A DNA stretch of 64,000 bases from Blastomyces gilchristii SLH14081 (GCF_000003855.2 NW_003101666.1:785129-849128); one strand, 5' to 3'. Shown: positions 24,001 to 36,023, counted from the first letter of the stretch. Program-made: numbers and translations. The notes: generated by a model from the sequence alone, not told the origin.

Positions 24001-25960
24001 TGAGAGTCTTATAACAGTGATTACTATTAGAACTGATTATAATAGCTTATAACAGTTTACTTCAATTAAGAAACTCTTGTGATAGTAGATTTACTGAGCT
24101 CAGAGACTGAGTGAGTTCTGATTCAAGATAGAATATATTAAGAGAACTAAGAACTCAGCAGACAGACTCTCTTACAGATCAGAATATGTTAAGAAGGCTA
24201 GAACAACAGACATAGAGAGATTAGAGAAGATAGAAAAGCTTTACAGAATGCTTAGACTGAGTGTTGTGAAGAGATTAACTAAAGAGTCTCTTAATTCTCT
24301 ATAAGAGAAGAGAAAAGAGAAAGAAAAGAAGTCTGTGCAACTACTTTCTACAACACTGAGAGTCAATACTCTGAGAATCTCTGTGAGAATTCTTGAAGAG
24401 AGTATCTATAATCTGAAGAGTTTGCAGGCTTTGAGAAGCACTGTGAAAGACCTGATGTAAGAAGAAACAGAGTATAAGTCTTTATAAGATCTTCTATTCA
24501 GATTGTCTGAACTGCAACTGAAGAATAAATATACTCAGTATATTCAGAAACTACTTATGACAGGAATTAACTCTGTAGAAATAAAGAATTGAAGAGACTT
24601 AAATAATCTCTTATAAAGAGAGAACTGAATTTATATGCCTGTGAATAAGTTTCTATACATAGAACTTATTAAAAGACATCATGACTCTTCTTCTAGCAGT
24701 CATTTTACAGATCCTAGAACTCATGAGTTACTCATAAGAAAATACTTCTGACTAAAGATGTGAGAACTGGTGAAGAAGATAGTGAATTCTTATACTATTT
24801 ATCAGAGTTCACAGGTATCGTGATTCAGGCTATATAAAGAACTTACTTCTCTACTCATTTCACAGAAACCTTGGGAACAGCTAGAAATGAATGCTCTTAT
24901 AAGTCTCTCTGAAAGTAAGAATATATATGATGCCTGCTTTGACAGTGTACTAATGATAGTGAATCACTTTATCAAGATAATACACTTTATATTCATCTGT
25001 AAGAACTTGAAGTCAAAGAATTTAACTCACATCTTCATTCATAATATAATCTGATTATATGAATTGTCTGTAAACATTGTCTCAGATAGAAAATCAATCT
25101 TTATAGAAGAGTTCTGATCTGATCTGATAACTATACTGAAGATCTTATGAGATTTAAGCATGACTTTTCATCAATAGACAGATAATCAGATAGAACATCT
25201 GATAAATATATTGAAACAGTATCTGTGATGCTTTATCAATTATAATCAGAATGACTGAGTGCATTGATTATTACTTACAGAGTTTGTATATAACAACTTA
25301 AAGCATGTCAGTACAGATAAAACCCTCTTTAAGATGCTCACTGAGACTTATTCACAGATGATCTTGATAAACCTGTGAAAGTATACTATAGAGTATAATG
25401 ATGTCTGTAAACAGGCTGAGAGAATTCAGAAGATTTGAGAGAAAGTCTGTGAATTCTTGAGAAAGACTCAAGAGTATTAGAAGAGATACTATGACTTCAA
25501 GCATATTATAAAGAGTTTTAAGAAAGATAATAGAGTCTAACTAAGTCTAGAAAATATTATTATACAGAGATCTAGTAAGAAGCTGAATCTCTTATAAACA
25601 GAGTCTTACAAGATTATGAAGAAAGTTAGCTTGTAGTTCTATAGATTAAAACTATCATCTGAGTTGCAGATATATAATGTTTTTCATGTCTCTTTACTCT
25701 GTGAATATAAGGAATTCTCAGAAGAGAATTCTGTGACTCATTACTCTGTCTGTGAAGTACTAGAGATTGAAAGAGAATATCAGATCAAAGAAATTATTGA
25801 CTCAGAGAAGTGAGATTATAAGCTCTGATTCAAGGTTCAGTGATAAGAGTATTCTGATAAGATGAATAAGTTCACTTGAGAATTATCTGAGTAGATAAGA
25901 TATCTGCAGAAGCTGAGACATGACTTTCATACTATAAATTCTGATAAGTCAGAATAATAC
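21063..25960 (+). pseudogene. G2-inner gag-pol remnant (gag, protease, RT, RNase H, integrase, chromodomain)
   Basis: Plus-strand reading frame broken by many stops, mostly TGA at expected Trp positions. Order: gag-like region (about 21100-22300, with a CVNC zinc-knuckle piece near 22152-22163), protease/linker (22500-22800), reverse transcriptase (about 22900-23520), RNase H (about 23850-24150, YDIYNQKLLTIVKFF), integrase (about 24640-25540, including the degraded H/SQTDGQTE-type region and TEFVYNN near 25280) and a chromodomain (about 25770-25930, EYQIKEIIDSEK then FKVQ). The RT catalytic motif is at 23324-23335 and reads YLNN, both Asp codons mutated to Asn. The open piece 23234-23512 is part of RT. 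Not functional. Confidence 0.85.
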
Positions 25961-27390
25961 AGTCTTCACTAAGAATCTGATTGTGATAAAGATATTAACA
26001 CTGTCATTTATAAATTCTAGTCTATAAGATGATGAGTTTCTACTGAGATGAACAGTCTGTGATGTATGCAAGGAAAGAAGAAATCATGTTCTTATTAAAG
26101 CTAAAAAAAACAAGAAAATAAACAGAGTTATGAACACAATTTGAAGACTAATAAAGAAAAAATAAAGAAAACTCAAACTCACACTCTCAATATCTGTGAC
26201 ACTCAATTCTCTCACAACTATCAATTTCTCTCTTCAAAGAAGCAGAGAGTATTATATCTGCAGTACAGACAATTGTTACATTTGATATGAAGACTGCTAG
26301 AAATGCACAGACTTCAGAGAAGCTGAACATCAGAGTATATACAGTTGCAGCAGAATCTTGAAGACTGACTGTCTGTGTATATGATCAGATACTTCTTATG
26401 AAGCTGTGTCTGCTTTCTCAGTTGTACTGAAGTATTCAGTCTGAAAATAATTGAGACACAGAGAGAGAGCTCATCTGTTCAGATCAACTCTCATCATGAA
26501 TTTATAACATTCACATTGCCTTGATTATCTGGATTTTACAGGTACTCAGAGACTTATCTCTCATTGATAATGAGATTGTGAAAATACACCACAGTGTGAG
26601 AACCATTGATAGAGAATCTAGACATATTTACATATATCTGATCAGAGATTGTGCAGGTAGAAAGAAGGTGATTGTAGACTCACAGAGCTGTAGAAGACAC
26701 TGACAACATCAGAAGCTTTGCAAGAACTGTTAACTAGAATCTGTAAGAAATTACTTATGAAAAGACTTACAGCAAAGAAAGAGACTGCACTGCTTAAAGT
26801 CAGAAGCTGATCTGAGAGAGACATAGAATGAGCTGCTGGCCTGAAGATCAGGTGCAGTGATAAGACTGAGAAGAATGAAGGCACAGTTGTGAGTGACAGT
26901 ATTCCTGCTTCATCAGTCAGTAAAAAGTGATCAGAGAAGTTGCAGAGACACTCATGAGAAGCTCAGCAACAGTCAGACATTATTGCAAAGATATTGAAAT
27001 TGAAAAATTTTTATTCTTGAGAAGTTCTTGAATTAATACACAGACATTGTCAGAAACACTCTCTCTCTATTATCTGAGTGAAAACACTTCATGAATGAAT
27101 GAGAATACTCACAGTTTATAAAGATGAGAGCTGTTATAGAAAAAGAGAAGAGAAGATGAGGTTTTACAGACAGATCTGAAATATTTATACTACTCTAGAG
27201 AGATTTGCTTACACTGTGAGTGATTCTGTGAAACAGTCAGATTACTCTAGTAAATAAGAGTGATTATGAATTACAGGTCTGAATCTTTCTATATGACTAT
27301 AAAGAGTGATTACAGACTGTGAACATCTTAATTCTATAATTCTACAGAGTTGATAAAAGAATGGAAAATTCCTCACAACTCTATAGTGTT
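25961..27390 (+). pseudogene. G2-inner post-chromodomain region, unknown ORF remnant
   Basis: Matches the complement of G2-outer 18875-20799. From about 26270 to 27130 the plus strand has protein-like sequence conserved with G2-outer (open piece 26521-26703 with RTIDRESRHIYIYLIRD), then Lys/Arg/Trp-rich text with TGA stops. It is not gag, pol or an obvious env. The frame is preserved between the two copies better than expected for non-coding DNA, but both are mutated. It may be an extra gene of this family or a captured host gene. The LINE-A target TSD lies at its right end (27378-27390). Confidence 0.5.
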
Positions 27391-27758
27391 ATTATTATTA
27401 TTCTTCAATTATAGATGTATGCAGTCAGAGACTATGATATCTACCTGAGAACTTTTAGTTCTCAGGGTTTTTCCTATATCTGTAAAGTTAACTATTATAC
27501 ATTCATCAATTTCAGATATGCAAAATCAGAAAATTTCAGCTCAGAATACAAAAACTGTTTACAAATTGCAGTGTTTTAACATCATCTCATACTTTGAAAT
27601 CATTTGACAATATCATGACAAAGGAAAAGAGAACACAGTCTTAAAGATAGACACATTAAATAGATAGACAGAAAGAAATTGAAAGGAAAAGATAAAATAA
27701 AGAAAGACTGTAATAAAACAAATTATTAAAAGATAGTATATATAGCTGTTTTAACAGA

Positions 27759-30700
27759 CTATATCTGGTTGATTTCCTCCTCTTCATATTCAGATAATTC
27801 TGAATTTAGCCATTTTCTTGTAGCTGCTTGAGTTTCTGATAGAAAGTCTATTAAGTATTTAATTCCTGTCTCAGTTGAGAATAAGAATCTTATATTTAAT
27901 TGATTTAGATCATACTTCTCTTTCAATCTGGCTCTGAGACTATTATATAATGCACAGTGCATTACAATATACTCAGGATTCTCATTTGTATTGCAGAATG
28001 AGCATTCTATTGAGTCAAATCTATCATCAAATCTTTGTATATAAGATTTGAAATAGCCATGTCCTAGTTTCAGCTGTATTATAGATGAGAATATTTTCTT
28101 TTTACATTTAATTGAACAAGATTTCCACTTGGGTTTTGTTTCAAATCTTGAATAATGTATACTCTTCTTTTGTTTCTGTCAGCTTTCATTTCACTTGTCT
28201 AAATAAGATTCTTTTATTTTTCTCTTTATAAAAGACCAGGACATAATTTTTTGAATAGATCTGCTTAATTCTGCACCCTTTTTTACAGCTGAATCAGCCA
28301 ATTCATTGTCATGAATATTCATATGAGCAGGAACTCAGTACAGATGAATTATCAGCTTTGATATTCTTCTCTTTTGAATTTTCAAAATAGAGTTTAAGAT
28401 CAGTTCAAGATTCATTTGATCATTATGAATCTGACTATTTCTAAGTCTTTTTAAAGCAGCTTGACTATCAGAGAATATTCATACCTCTTTCAAACAATTT
28501 CCTCTTTTATAAGATTTTATTTCAATGAGTTTGAAAGCTTTCACTATTATAAATAGTTCAGCATCAAAGACTTCACATTCAGAGCCTAGATTTCAGAAAT
28601 CTGAGATAAAATTGATATTATCTTCAGTATAAGCAATGCCTGCACCTAATCTATTCAAGTTCTCATTTTTTAAGTCATCTGAATAAATCAGAATAGAGTT
28701 CTTTATATTGATTGTAGAAATTCTCTTCAAATACTGTTCATATTCTTTCTCTTTTAATAGTTCACTTATTTGTAAGTCTATAAGAGATTCAAGCTTTTCT
28801 CTCCAGAGAGATAACTTCTCATAATCAACTTTTTCAATATTTAAAGAAGAAAATTGATTTTTAATCAGAGAGCATAGTCTGTACAGTTGAGAAGATATTT
28901 TCTTTGAAGAATTATTTTCATTTCAATCAAGAAATCTATTTCAATTCAGTTCATTTCCAGAGTTAATTAATGAAAATGAAGAAGAGACTCTTTCTCTGAT
29001 TATATGATTTAAGCTCAACTTTACAACTCTCAGAGCATAGTTCATACAGGCCTTTTCAAATCTAATAGCAGAAGAAGAAATTGAAGCTTCAATTTTCATT
29101 GCTTTAAAAGAAGATGATTTAAATGCTCTCAGAATTCTTCTCAAGACTCTGTTTTACAGGCTTTGAAAGAGTTCAGTGAAATTCTCTTGATTATTTCATC
29201 AAACTTGAACTTCATAATCAGCTACTGATGTAATACAGGCTATATATAACTGTCTCATAGCCTGGAAGAATAGACCTCTCTCTGTATTTAATAGTCTGAT
29301 TATGTTGTTCAATAGTCTTTCTGCCTTGACAGTTCTTTGTTGAATGTGATATTTAAAATTCAACTTGGAGTTTAATCATACTTCTAATTATTTAATATTT
29401 ACACTGGGTTTAATCTCTCTATTTAAAAGAGTTAGAGATAGTTCTTTCTCATTGAATTTTGAAAAGAAGTAAATTAACTCAGTTTTATTCATATCAAATT
29501 AAATTTGATTGATATCTGCTCTAACAAAGATTTTCTTTACAGCTTCTTCAATTACTTTCAAATTCTCTTTGATAGTTTTTGAGCTGTAGACTAGATCAAT
29601 ATCATTCACATAACTTGAAGATCACACTATTCTCATATTTCTATTTTTAAATAGATATGCAGTGTATATTGTAAATAAAATAAGTGAGATTGAAGATCTC
29701 TGTGATACTTCTATTTTTATCTCATTCTTGTCTTATTTCATTCCATCAAAGAAGAGTTATATACTTCTTTTAGACATAAAACAGTTAACCTATTTTATTA
29801 AAGAAAGTGATAGTTTTAATATCTTCAATGTCTGAATTAACTTTGACTTTGAAACATAATTAAATGCTTCTTTTATATTAATAAAAACTGCAATTGAGAC
29901 CAGACTCTCATGCTTTGCTATTTAAATATCATGAACAACTGAGAGAACAGTGTCAATTGCAGAACACTGTTTTCTATCTCTTATTTATTCACTGAATAAA
30001 AGAGAATCATCTATAGAGCTTATAAAAGATAGTTGAGTAGCTATTATCTTTTCTAAAATCTTTCCTAGGCAGTTCAATAGAGATATTACTCTATATGACT
30101 TAGAAATTGAAGTTTTTTTATTAGGTTTTGCAAGAATCACTTCAGTGACTTCTCTTCAGTATTCAGAATAATATCTATTTTTCAAGAGATTGAAAAAGAG
30201 CTCAAAATATTCATTCTTTAGGTAGGAATATATATTCTGAATAATCAAGTGATTAATTGAATCAGGACCTGCAGCAGTTTTAACAGAACTTGAGAAGATA
30301 GCTGACTCTAATTCATCTTATGTAAGATCAGATCATTCTCAGTCATTTTCATCAATGTAGTTGAGAAGTGATATATTCTCTTCCTCTGAATCTGAATCTG
30401 AATCTGGTGAGTTCTGAAAGAGAATTCTCATAAAAGCTTAACATTTTTCCTCAAAAGAGTTTGCTGTATATGATTCATTCTGAAACTCATATTCTAAGAC
30501 TGGAAGTTTTGCTACACTTCTTGTTTTAGTATAGTTAAAAGCTTTAAAAACTTTCTTTTCTTGTGCTTCTTCAAGAAATTTATTTCAGCAGTCTGTTTTA
30601 ACTCTTTTAATATCTGAAAAATATTCATTTCTGACAGCTTTGAACTCTTCATCAGATATTACATCATTCTTTCAATTTCTTCTAGCAGTAGCTAATTCTT

Positions 30701-31721
30701 TTCTTTTAGATGAGATATTCTCATTTCATCAAGGTTTTGAATACTCAGAAGATTTTCTCTTTGAAATATTATCTCTAACACTTGTTAGAATAATAGATGT
30801 AATAAGCTTCACTCTATTCTCAAGCATTTCATTTGAGATATCTTGATCAGAATTTCAATATAGCTTATTCTGTCTTTCAGATTTTAACAGTTTTATGCTT
30901 TCTTCAACTGCTTTTCAATCAGCTTTTTCAAAGTTATACTGATTAGAGAGAAGAGGATTTTCACTCATTTATTTTTCACTCAGTTCAATATCAAATTGAA
31001 TAATCTCATGATCTGATTCTGATGTCTTATTTGAATCAATAAACCAGTTTACAAGTCTTCTTTTCATTAGATTTTATGACATGAAGATTAGATCTATAAT
31101 AGACTTCTGTTTCATATCTTTTCTAAAGAATGTTTGTTAATCAGACTTATTAATCAAATCTATTGAATGCTCAAAGATTTATTCAATCAGATTATCAGCT
31201 CTTACTACTCTCTTGCATTCTGAATTTCATCAGAGATGATGTGCATTGAAGTCTTCTACAATTATAGAGTTTCTTGATAAAGTTATATTCAGAAATACTC
31301 TATCAATTGTTCAGATATTGTTATATTTCTTCAATGACTTTTCATTATAGATATTTATGAGCTGTATAGTATCAAACTCATTTTCTTTATCTATAATATC
31401 ACTCACCAGAATATCAGAGTCAGACATGATATCAAATCTTAGATTAAATTGATATCTTGATCTCTTTCTTTCATAGATCACTACTCTTGACTTTATCTCA
31501 GACTTTTGAGGTAAAAAGCAGTAGTAGCTTGAATGAGAAATGACATATTTTTACTCAGCATCAAAATTCAGCTCCTGAAGCAGTATAAAATCAACTTTTT
31601 ATTTAAATGCAATTTAAAGACAAGAATAAATGCAATTTGAGTTTCTATTCACATTATTTTAAATAAATGTAATTTTTGAAGAGTTTTTAAACTTTTTTTG
31701 TTATTTTTATTATATATTCAT
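27759..31721 (-). pseudogene. LINE-A ORF2 remnant (AP endonuclease, RT, RNase H, CCHC)
   Basis: About 1,320 codons from ATG 31721 to TAG 27759, interrupted by stops. Order on the minus strand: AP-endonuclease (about 31580-30990; LLQE motif, then an EDFNAHH-type motif and SDHE), RT (about 30450-29400; FxDIKxAFN region, and the catalytic box near 29600 where YVDD has become YVND), RNase H (about 28700-28260; DSQAALKRL, HxVPAHMNIHDNE) and a C-terminal CX2C...HX3C knuckle (27950-28030). A 67-residue open piece (29144-28941) is linker between RT and RNase H. The catalytic Asp loss and stops make it inactive. Confidence 0.85.
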
Positions 31722-32260
31722 ACTAAAAGAGAGTAGAGTAGAATCTAATCACTATCATTAGATAGTAGATTATAACTGTTCTGAAAAGTAGAAATCTCAA
31801 CTGCTTGTATTATATCTAGTTTATCATCAGAGTTATTTCTCAATTCTCTAATCTTAACAGAAGTTTGAGGATTCAAATTCTGTTTATATTTAGCTGAGTG
31901 GGAGAAATGACATATTTTTACTCAGCATCAAATTCGGCTCCTGAAGTAGTATAAATCACTTTTATTCAAATACAATTTGAAGACAAGAATAAATACAATT
32001 TGAGTTTCTATTCACATTATTTTGAATAAATATGATTTTTGAAGAGTTTTTAAACTTTTTTTATTGTTTTTATTGTATATTCATACTAAAAGAGAGTAGA
32101 GTAGAATCTAATCACTATCATCAGATAGTAGATTATAACTGTTCTGAAAAGTAGGAATCTCAACTGCTTGCATTATATCTAGTTTATTATCAGAGTTATT
32201 TCTCAATTCTCTAATCTTAATAGAAGTTTGAGGATTCAATTTCTGTTTATATTTAGCTGA
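31535..32260. repeat. 360-bp tandem duplication in LINE-A at the ORF1/ORF2 junction
   Basis: Left copy 31535-31896 and right copy 31902-32260 (period 367 bp) both run from GAGAAATGACATATTTTTAC to ATATTTAGCTGA and differ mainly by C/T and G/A changes. Each carries the end of ORF1 and the first codons of ORF2. LINE-B has only one copy, so the duplication is specific to LINE-A or its recent source. Confidence 0.85.
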
Positions 32261-33726
32261 AGAATTGAAGTTTGAAGACTTAGATAGTTAAGAGTTTCTT
32301 CTTTTTAAGCTTGCAGTTGTGAGTTTACTGACTTGACTATTCTCTTCAGTTCTAGATTTACTCTGAGCTTCATCTTTTCTTCAGTTCTTTTGAGTTCTTG
32401 AAGTAAACATATATTCTTTTGAGCTAGATGTATATTTTTCTTTACAATTAGAGCATTTAAGCAGAGTATATTGACATATTTCATCTCTTTTTGAGCATGT
32501 TTCACATTTATGCTCACTAGTTTTATGATCTCTGGCACAGAATACACATTTTGAGTCTCTGAAATAGAAGATTGTAAAGTGTTCATATCTTTGACAGTTT
32601 GAACACTGTGTTTGAGCTTTGAGATTCATTCTTGAGTCTTTGTATTCATGAACTCTCATTTTTAAATCTGCTACTCTTACTTCAGAGATCTTTGACTGTT
32701 CAATTATCTTTATATATACTAGAACAGAGACATTTCTTCTGTTTTATCTGAACTTAATTGAATTTAGCTATAGAGACTCTTTTCTCAGTTGAATAGAGNN
32801 NNNNNNNNNNNNNNNNNNNNNNNNNNNNNNNNNNNNNNNNNNNNNNNNNNNNNNNNNNNNNNNNNNNNNNNNNNNNNNNNNNNNNNNNNNNNNNNNNNNN
32901 NNNNNNNNNNNNNNNNNNNNNNNNNNNNNNNNNNNNNNNNNNNNNNNNNNNNNNNNNNNNNNNNNNNNNNNNNNNNNNNNNNNNNNNNNNNNNNNNNNNN
33001 NNNNNNNNNNNNNNNNNNNNNNNNNNNNNNNNNNNNNNNNNNNNNNNNNNNNNNNNNNNNNNNNNNNNNNNNNNNNNNNNNNNNNNNNNNNNNNNNNNNN
33101 NNNNNNNNNNNNNNNNNNNNNNNNNNNNNNNNNNNNNNNNNNNNNNNNNNNNNNNNNNNNNNNNNNNNNNNNNNNNNNNNNNNNNNNNNNNNNNNNNNNN
33201 NNNNNNNNNNNNNNNNNNNNNNNNNNNNNNNNNNNNNNNNNNNTATCACTAGAAGTATGAGCAGTATCTTCTCAGTTTTCTCAGAATTTTGAGCAGGTTT
33301 TGAGATAGCAGATTTAGAGACAGCAGGTTTAGAGGCAGCAGATTCAGCTGCTTGAGCATATGTTTTCTTCTGATTTAAAGAAGAAGAAGAAGAAGAAGTA
33401 GAAAGAAAAGAAGAGCAAACTGAAGAGTCAGTGATTGTATTAGAAATTTTCAAAGTTTTTTGAACTGTGTTTGAAATTCCAAGTTTGAACTTGATCACTT
33501 TCTGTAGTTGTCTAGCCTGAGTATGAAGAATTAATAGAACTTCTTCATTCATCTCACTCAGACACTGCTTTTCAAGAATTTTACTTACTTTTTCAAGTTT
33601 CTGTATTTCAAGAACTTGTTGTTTCTCTATTTCTTCTTTCTTTCTTCTCTTCAGAATTTCAATCTCAGGAATAGCATTTGAGAAAGCATCTTTTTTCACA
33701 TCAACTGAGTGTACTTTTGAACTCAT
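32086..33726 (-). pseudogene. LINE-A ORF1 (gag-like, zinc knuckles), contains assembly gap
   Basis: Minus-strand frame from ATG 33726 to TAG 32086. The N-terminus (MSSKVHSVDVKKDAFS) is followed by a Lys/Glu-rich stretch likely to form a coiled coil (about residues 25-60), a Ser-rich run and Ala/Ser/Lys/Pro repeats (about residues 105-145), then the N gap (33243-32799). After the gap come RVHEYKDSRMNLKAQTQ and three cysteine knuckles (CSNC...C, CVFCARDHKTSEHKC and C..CKRDEIC...CSNC, 32625-32420), typical of LINE ORF1 RNA-binding domains. Stops occur at Trp positions. Confidence 0.8.
32799..33243. other. Assembly gap of 445 N
   Basis: Run of N inside LINE-A ORF1. The matching span in LINE-B (about 42116-42575) is of similar size, so the gap length looks realistic rather than arbitrary. 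Open frames that run through it are artefacts. Confidence 1.
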
Positions 33727-33737
33727 TGTTCTTACTC

Positions 33738-33875
33738 AATGAAAACTTGGTCAGACTAATTCAATTGAGATATTTATTAAACTCTTTTGAATTGAAAAGT
33801 TGATCAGACTATTTCAATTAAGAGGTTTCTAAGCCTGTTTTCAATTGAAAAGTTGATCAGACTATTTCAAAAGAA
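33738..33875 (-). repeat. Direct repeats in the LINE-A leader just upstream of ORF1
   Basis: Three imperfect copies of a 25-30 nt motif, GATCAGACTATTTCAATT with an adjacent TTGAAAAG (plus strand near 33745-33770, 33797-33828 and 33842-33872), at spacings of about 50-60 bp, directly 5' of the ORF1 start codon. LINE-B lacks them through a deletion. Confidence 0.7.
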
Positions 33876-34734
33876 GAATAGCAGACTTTTATGTATAAAC
33901 ACCTGATTTTTTTCACACTAGTTCAGTAACTAGATTAGATTTTTGAAGAGAATCTAATAAACTAAAATTGATTTTTAAGATAAATCAATAAAATCTTTAC
34001 AATCTCTTTCTTGGAATACAGTGAGGAAAAGTATGATATCAATTGATAGTAAATCAGATAATATAACAGTTTTTGAGAGAAAAACTGATAAAAAATAAAT
34101 CAATTTTTTGCAGAGAAATTGATTAAAACTATTCAATTTTATTCTAAATCATTCAATTCTTCTCACACAACAAGTGTGCAACTCAAATCAGTTAATAAAG
34201 AGTGTAAAAAAGAATTAAGTATTAATGAAAGCTCTTCAGTCACTGAAAAAGTAATTCTTACTTAAAAGAATATGAAATTATGACAGAAAACAACTCTGTT
34301 TTTAATTCTTTATAAGAATATTGTGTAAAACTCAGAGAAAAACACCTTACTTTTTCAAGAGAAGTAAAAAACTATTTCTAAGATCTTTTTTTTTGCATTA
34401 ACTGCTGCAGAAGAATGAGATAGAAACTGCTAAGATATACACTACTGTATATTCTCTATCAAGACTTTCCCTCTTCAGAGTCTTGATATTATAGAGAATA
34501 TAAGTCTGTTTCTATATGATAATGTAAATATTGTCAGCGGGATGTAGAGGAACTGGTTATTTATATCTCAAAATAGAAGACTTTGTCAATGATTATATCA
34601 ATATAGAGTTAATTCTCAAATTCAATAGAAACCTAGTGTTGCTGTTCTCAATCTCTTGCAGAATCTATTGAATATTGAGGTATTAAAACTAGATTTAATA
34701 TATCTCACTGTGCAGGGATCAAAGGCTCAGTCAG

Positions 34735-35260
34735 ACCTTGAGATATACTGATTTTATAGTTATTGGTGTGCTGTTGACTCATTGTCCATTGATTATGTGC
34801 TTGATATTATCGCCGAGGTATCTTTTTGTATTTTTCTGCCGGGGATGGGCCAGATTGAGAAGGGCGGTACGAGGGTGGGACTTGGCGTTGGTGTTTTGGA
34901 ACATCAAAGATGGACAGGGTTTTCGCGGAGGTCGCTCCTCAGATATCTCCACAACTACAGATCGGGGATCTTCCAAAATCGAGAAGATTGGTGCATACGG
35001 CTAGGTCTCTTCACCTTACAATTTGTATGGCAATTTGGCCCGGGGTTGTGGTGTGGTAGGGGAGAATGAGGGATAATCCCACGCAGGAGTTCTGAACGAC
35101 GTCTGGTTCATGTTTGGCTGGATAACTCCACCACCACACGGGGTATGCGGTCGGCGATGGGGTCAAAATGCTCGTATGATCGAGGGCTTTTCGATGGATC
35201 TATCGGCGGGTTCTTATTCGAAAAATCGAGCGAGTTCGTGGTGGAGCGGTTGAGAAGGTG
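34735..35260 (-). other. GC-rich, apparently unmutated 5' block of LINE-A
   Basis: About 525 bp of balanced base composition with many CpG sites (GAACTCGCTCGATTTTTCG, ACCCGCCGATAG, TCCGCGAAAACCC on the minus strand). At about 34735 it changes abruptly to CpG-free AT-rich LINE sequence. The block is colinear with LINE-B 17584-18100, so it belongs to the LINE 5' UTR and probably holds its internal promoter. Open frames here (34738-35069) are chance. Confidence 0.75.
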
Positions 35261-35273
35261 ACTCTACAGTGTT

Positions 35274-35760
35274 AAAGAACAATGATTTGTAAGAATGAGT
35301 GAAAGATTAACTTGTGAATACTTCTCTTTAATGAGAATGATCTCACAGAGAGTGATTCACCTGCAAGATGAATCTGTGTGATAGTCACACAAGAATCTCA
35401 TGAAAATGATTGAGAGTCAATTGAAACTCTTCTATATGAAAGGTGTGAGATGAATCTGTGTGATAGTCACATAAGAATCTTGTGAAAATGATTGAGAGTC
35501 AACTGAAACTCTTCTGTATGAAAGATGTGAGATGAATCTGTGTGATAGTCAGAGAAGAATCTGTAGATCACAAAGAATCTCATGAAATAAGAAACTGAGT
35601 GACAGACTCTTTTTCCTTTATGATAACAAGGGATTTTTCCTCACTGAGGTTTTTTATAGATGTGAAGAGTTTTTAGTGAGTATCACTGCAGTGCTGAGCT
35701 GATTCTATGAAGTCACTCAGTAAAAGGCTTTGCAGATGAAGCCTTAGAGAGGGGGAGATA
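35274..35760 (+). other. G2-inner 3' internal end with polypurine tract
   Basis: Continuation of G2-inner after LINE-A. It contains two to three copies of a repeat of about 80 bp (AAGATGAATCTGTGTGATAGTCACA... at about 35368, 35450 and 35528) and ends in the polypurine tract at 35746-35758, the plus-strand primer site for reverse transcription. No coding frame is apparent. Confidence 0.75.
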
Positions 35761-36018
35761 TGTAAGAAATTCTGCTTCTCACAGATTCTTTATCTCTATT
35801 TCTATCTCTTATGTAATCAATAGAGCTAGCAGCTCTTGGCTACACACAACTATATAGACTGAAGTTCATGAATACTATTCACAACTCAGCTTGAATGCTA
35901 TTATACATTTGATTCTTACATTTTATCTTTCTACTGTGAATACTTCTAGTAGTTAATAGTACATATCACGCCAAGCTGCAAACACCTGAATAATCACCTG
36001 TGAGCACTTATTCTTACA
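35761..36018 (+). repeat. G2-inner 3' LTR
   Basis: 258-bp LTR, same length as 20805-21062 but with the CpG sites of the first 130 bp all lost. It ends TTCTTACA followed by the TSD TTTTC. Confidence 0.95.
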
Positions 36019-36023
36019 TTTTC

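Larger units (their letters stand above)
27391..35260 (-). mobile_element. LINE-A: near full-length non-LTR retrotransposon (Tad1/I-like), nested in G2-inner
   Basis: Length 7.87 kb. It runs from its 5' end at 35260 to the 3' (AAT)n tail at 27391, flanked by the 13-bp TSD ACTCTAYAGTGTT (27378-27390 and 35261-35273). Layout on the minus strand: GC-rich 5' block (35260-34735), AT-rich leader, direct repeats just before ORF1, ORF1 with zinc knuckles, ORF2 (APE, RT, RNase H, CCHC) and a 3' UTR of about 370 bp. ORF1 and ORF2 abut (stop TAG, then T-ATG). A 360-bp tandem duplication covers the junction, and 445 N interrupt ORF1. APE plus RNase H in one ORF2 fits the fungal Tad1 or the I clade. Confidence 0.92.
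20805..36018 (+). mobile_element. G2-inner: plus-strand Gypsy chromovirus nested in G2-outer
   Basis: 5' LTR 20805-21062 and 3' LTR 35761-36018, both 258 bp with ends TGTAAGAA...TTCTTACA. The TSD TTTTC is seen at 20800-20804 and 36019-36023. A polypurine tract AGAGAGGGGGAGA (35746-35758) lies just before the 3' LTR. Removing the nested LINE-A (27391-35260 plus one TSD) leaves about 7.3 kb, long for a Gypsy element because about 1.5-1.9 kb lies between the chromodomain and the 3' LTR. It inserted into the same kind of element in opposite orientation, giving a large inverted repeat (18875-20799 against 25880-27390). Confidence 0.92.

Noticed and set aside
18875..27390. Large inverted repeat as a hairpin or palindrome system
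   Set aside because: It is explained by insertion of a G2 copy into another G2 copy in the opposite orientation, with TSD TTTTC.
32785..33726. 313-codon frame across the N gap
   Set aside because: The middle is only N; the two ends are LINE ORF1 but the continuity is artificial.
34738..35069. Plus-strand frames of 88-95 codons in GC-rich DNA, looking like a host gene
   Set aside because: The segment is colinear with the 5' UTR of both LINE copies and oriented opposite to the LINE; the frames are not shared with LINE-B.
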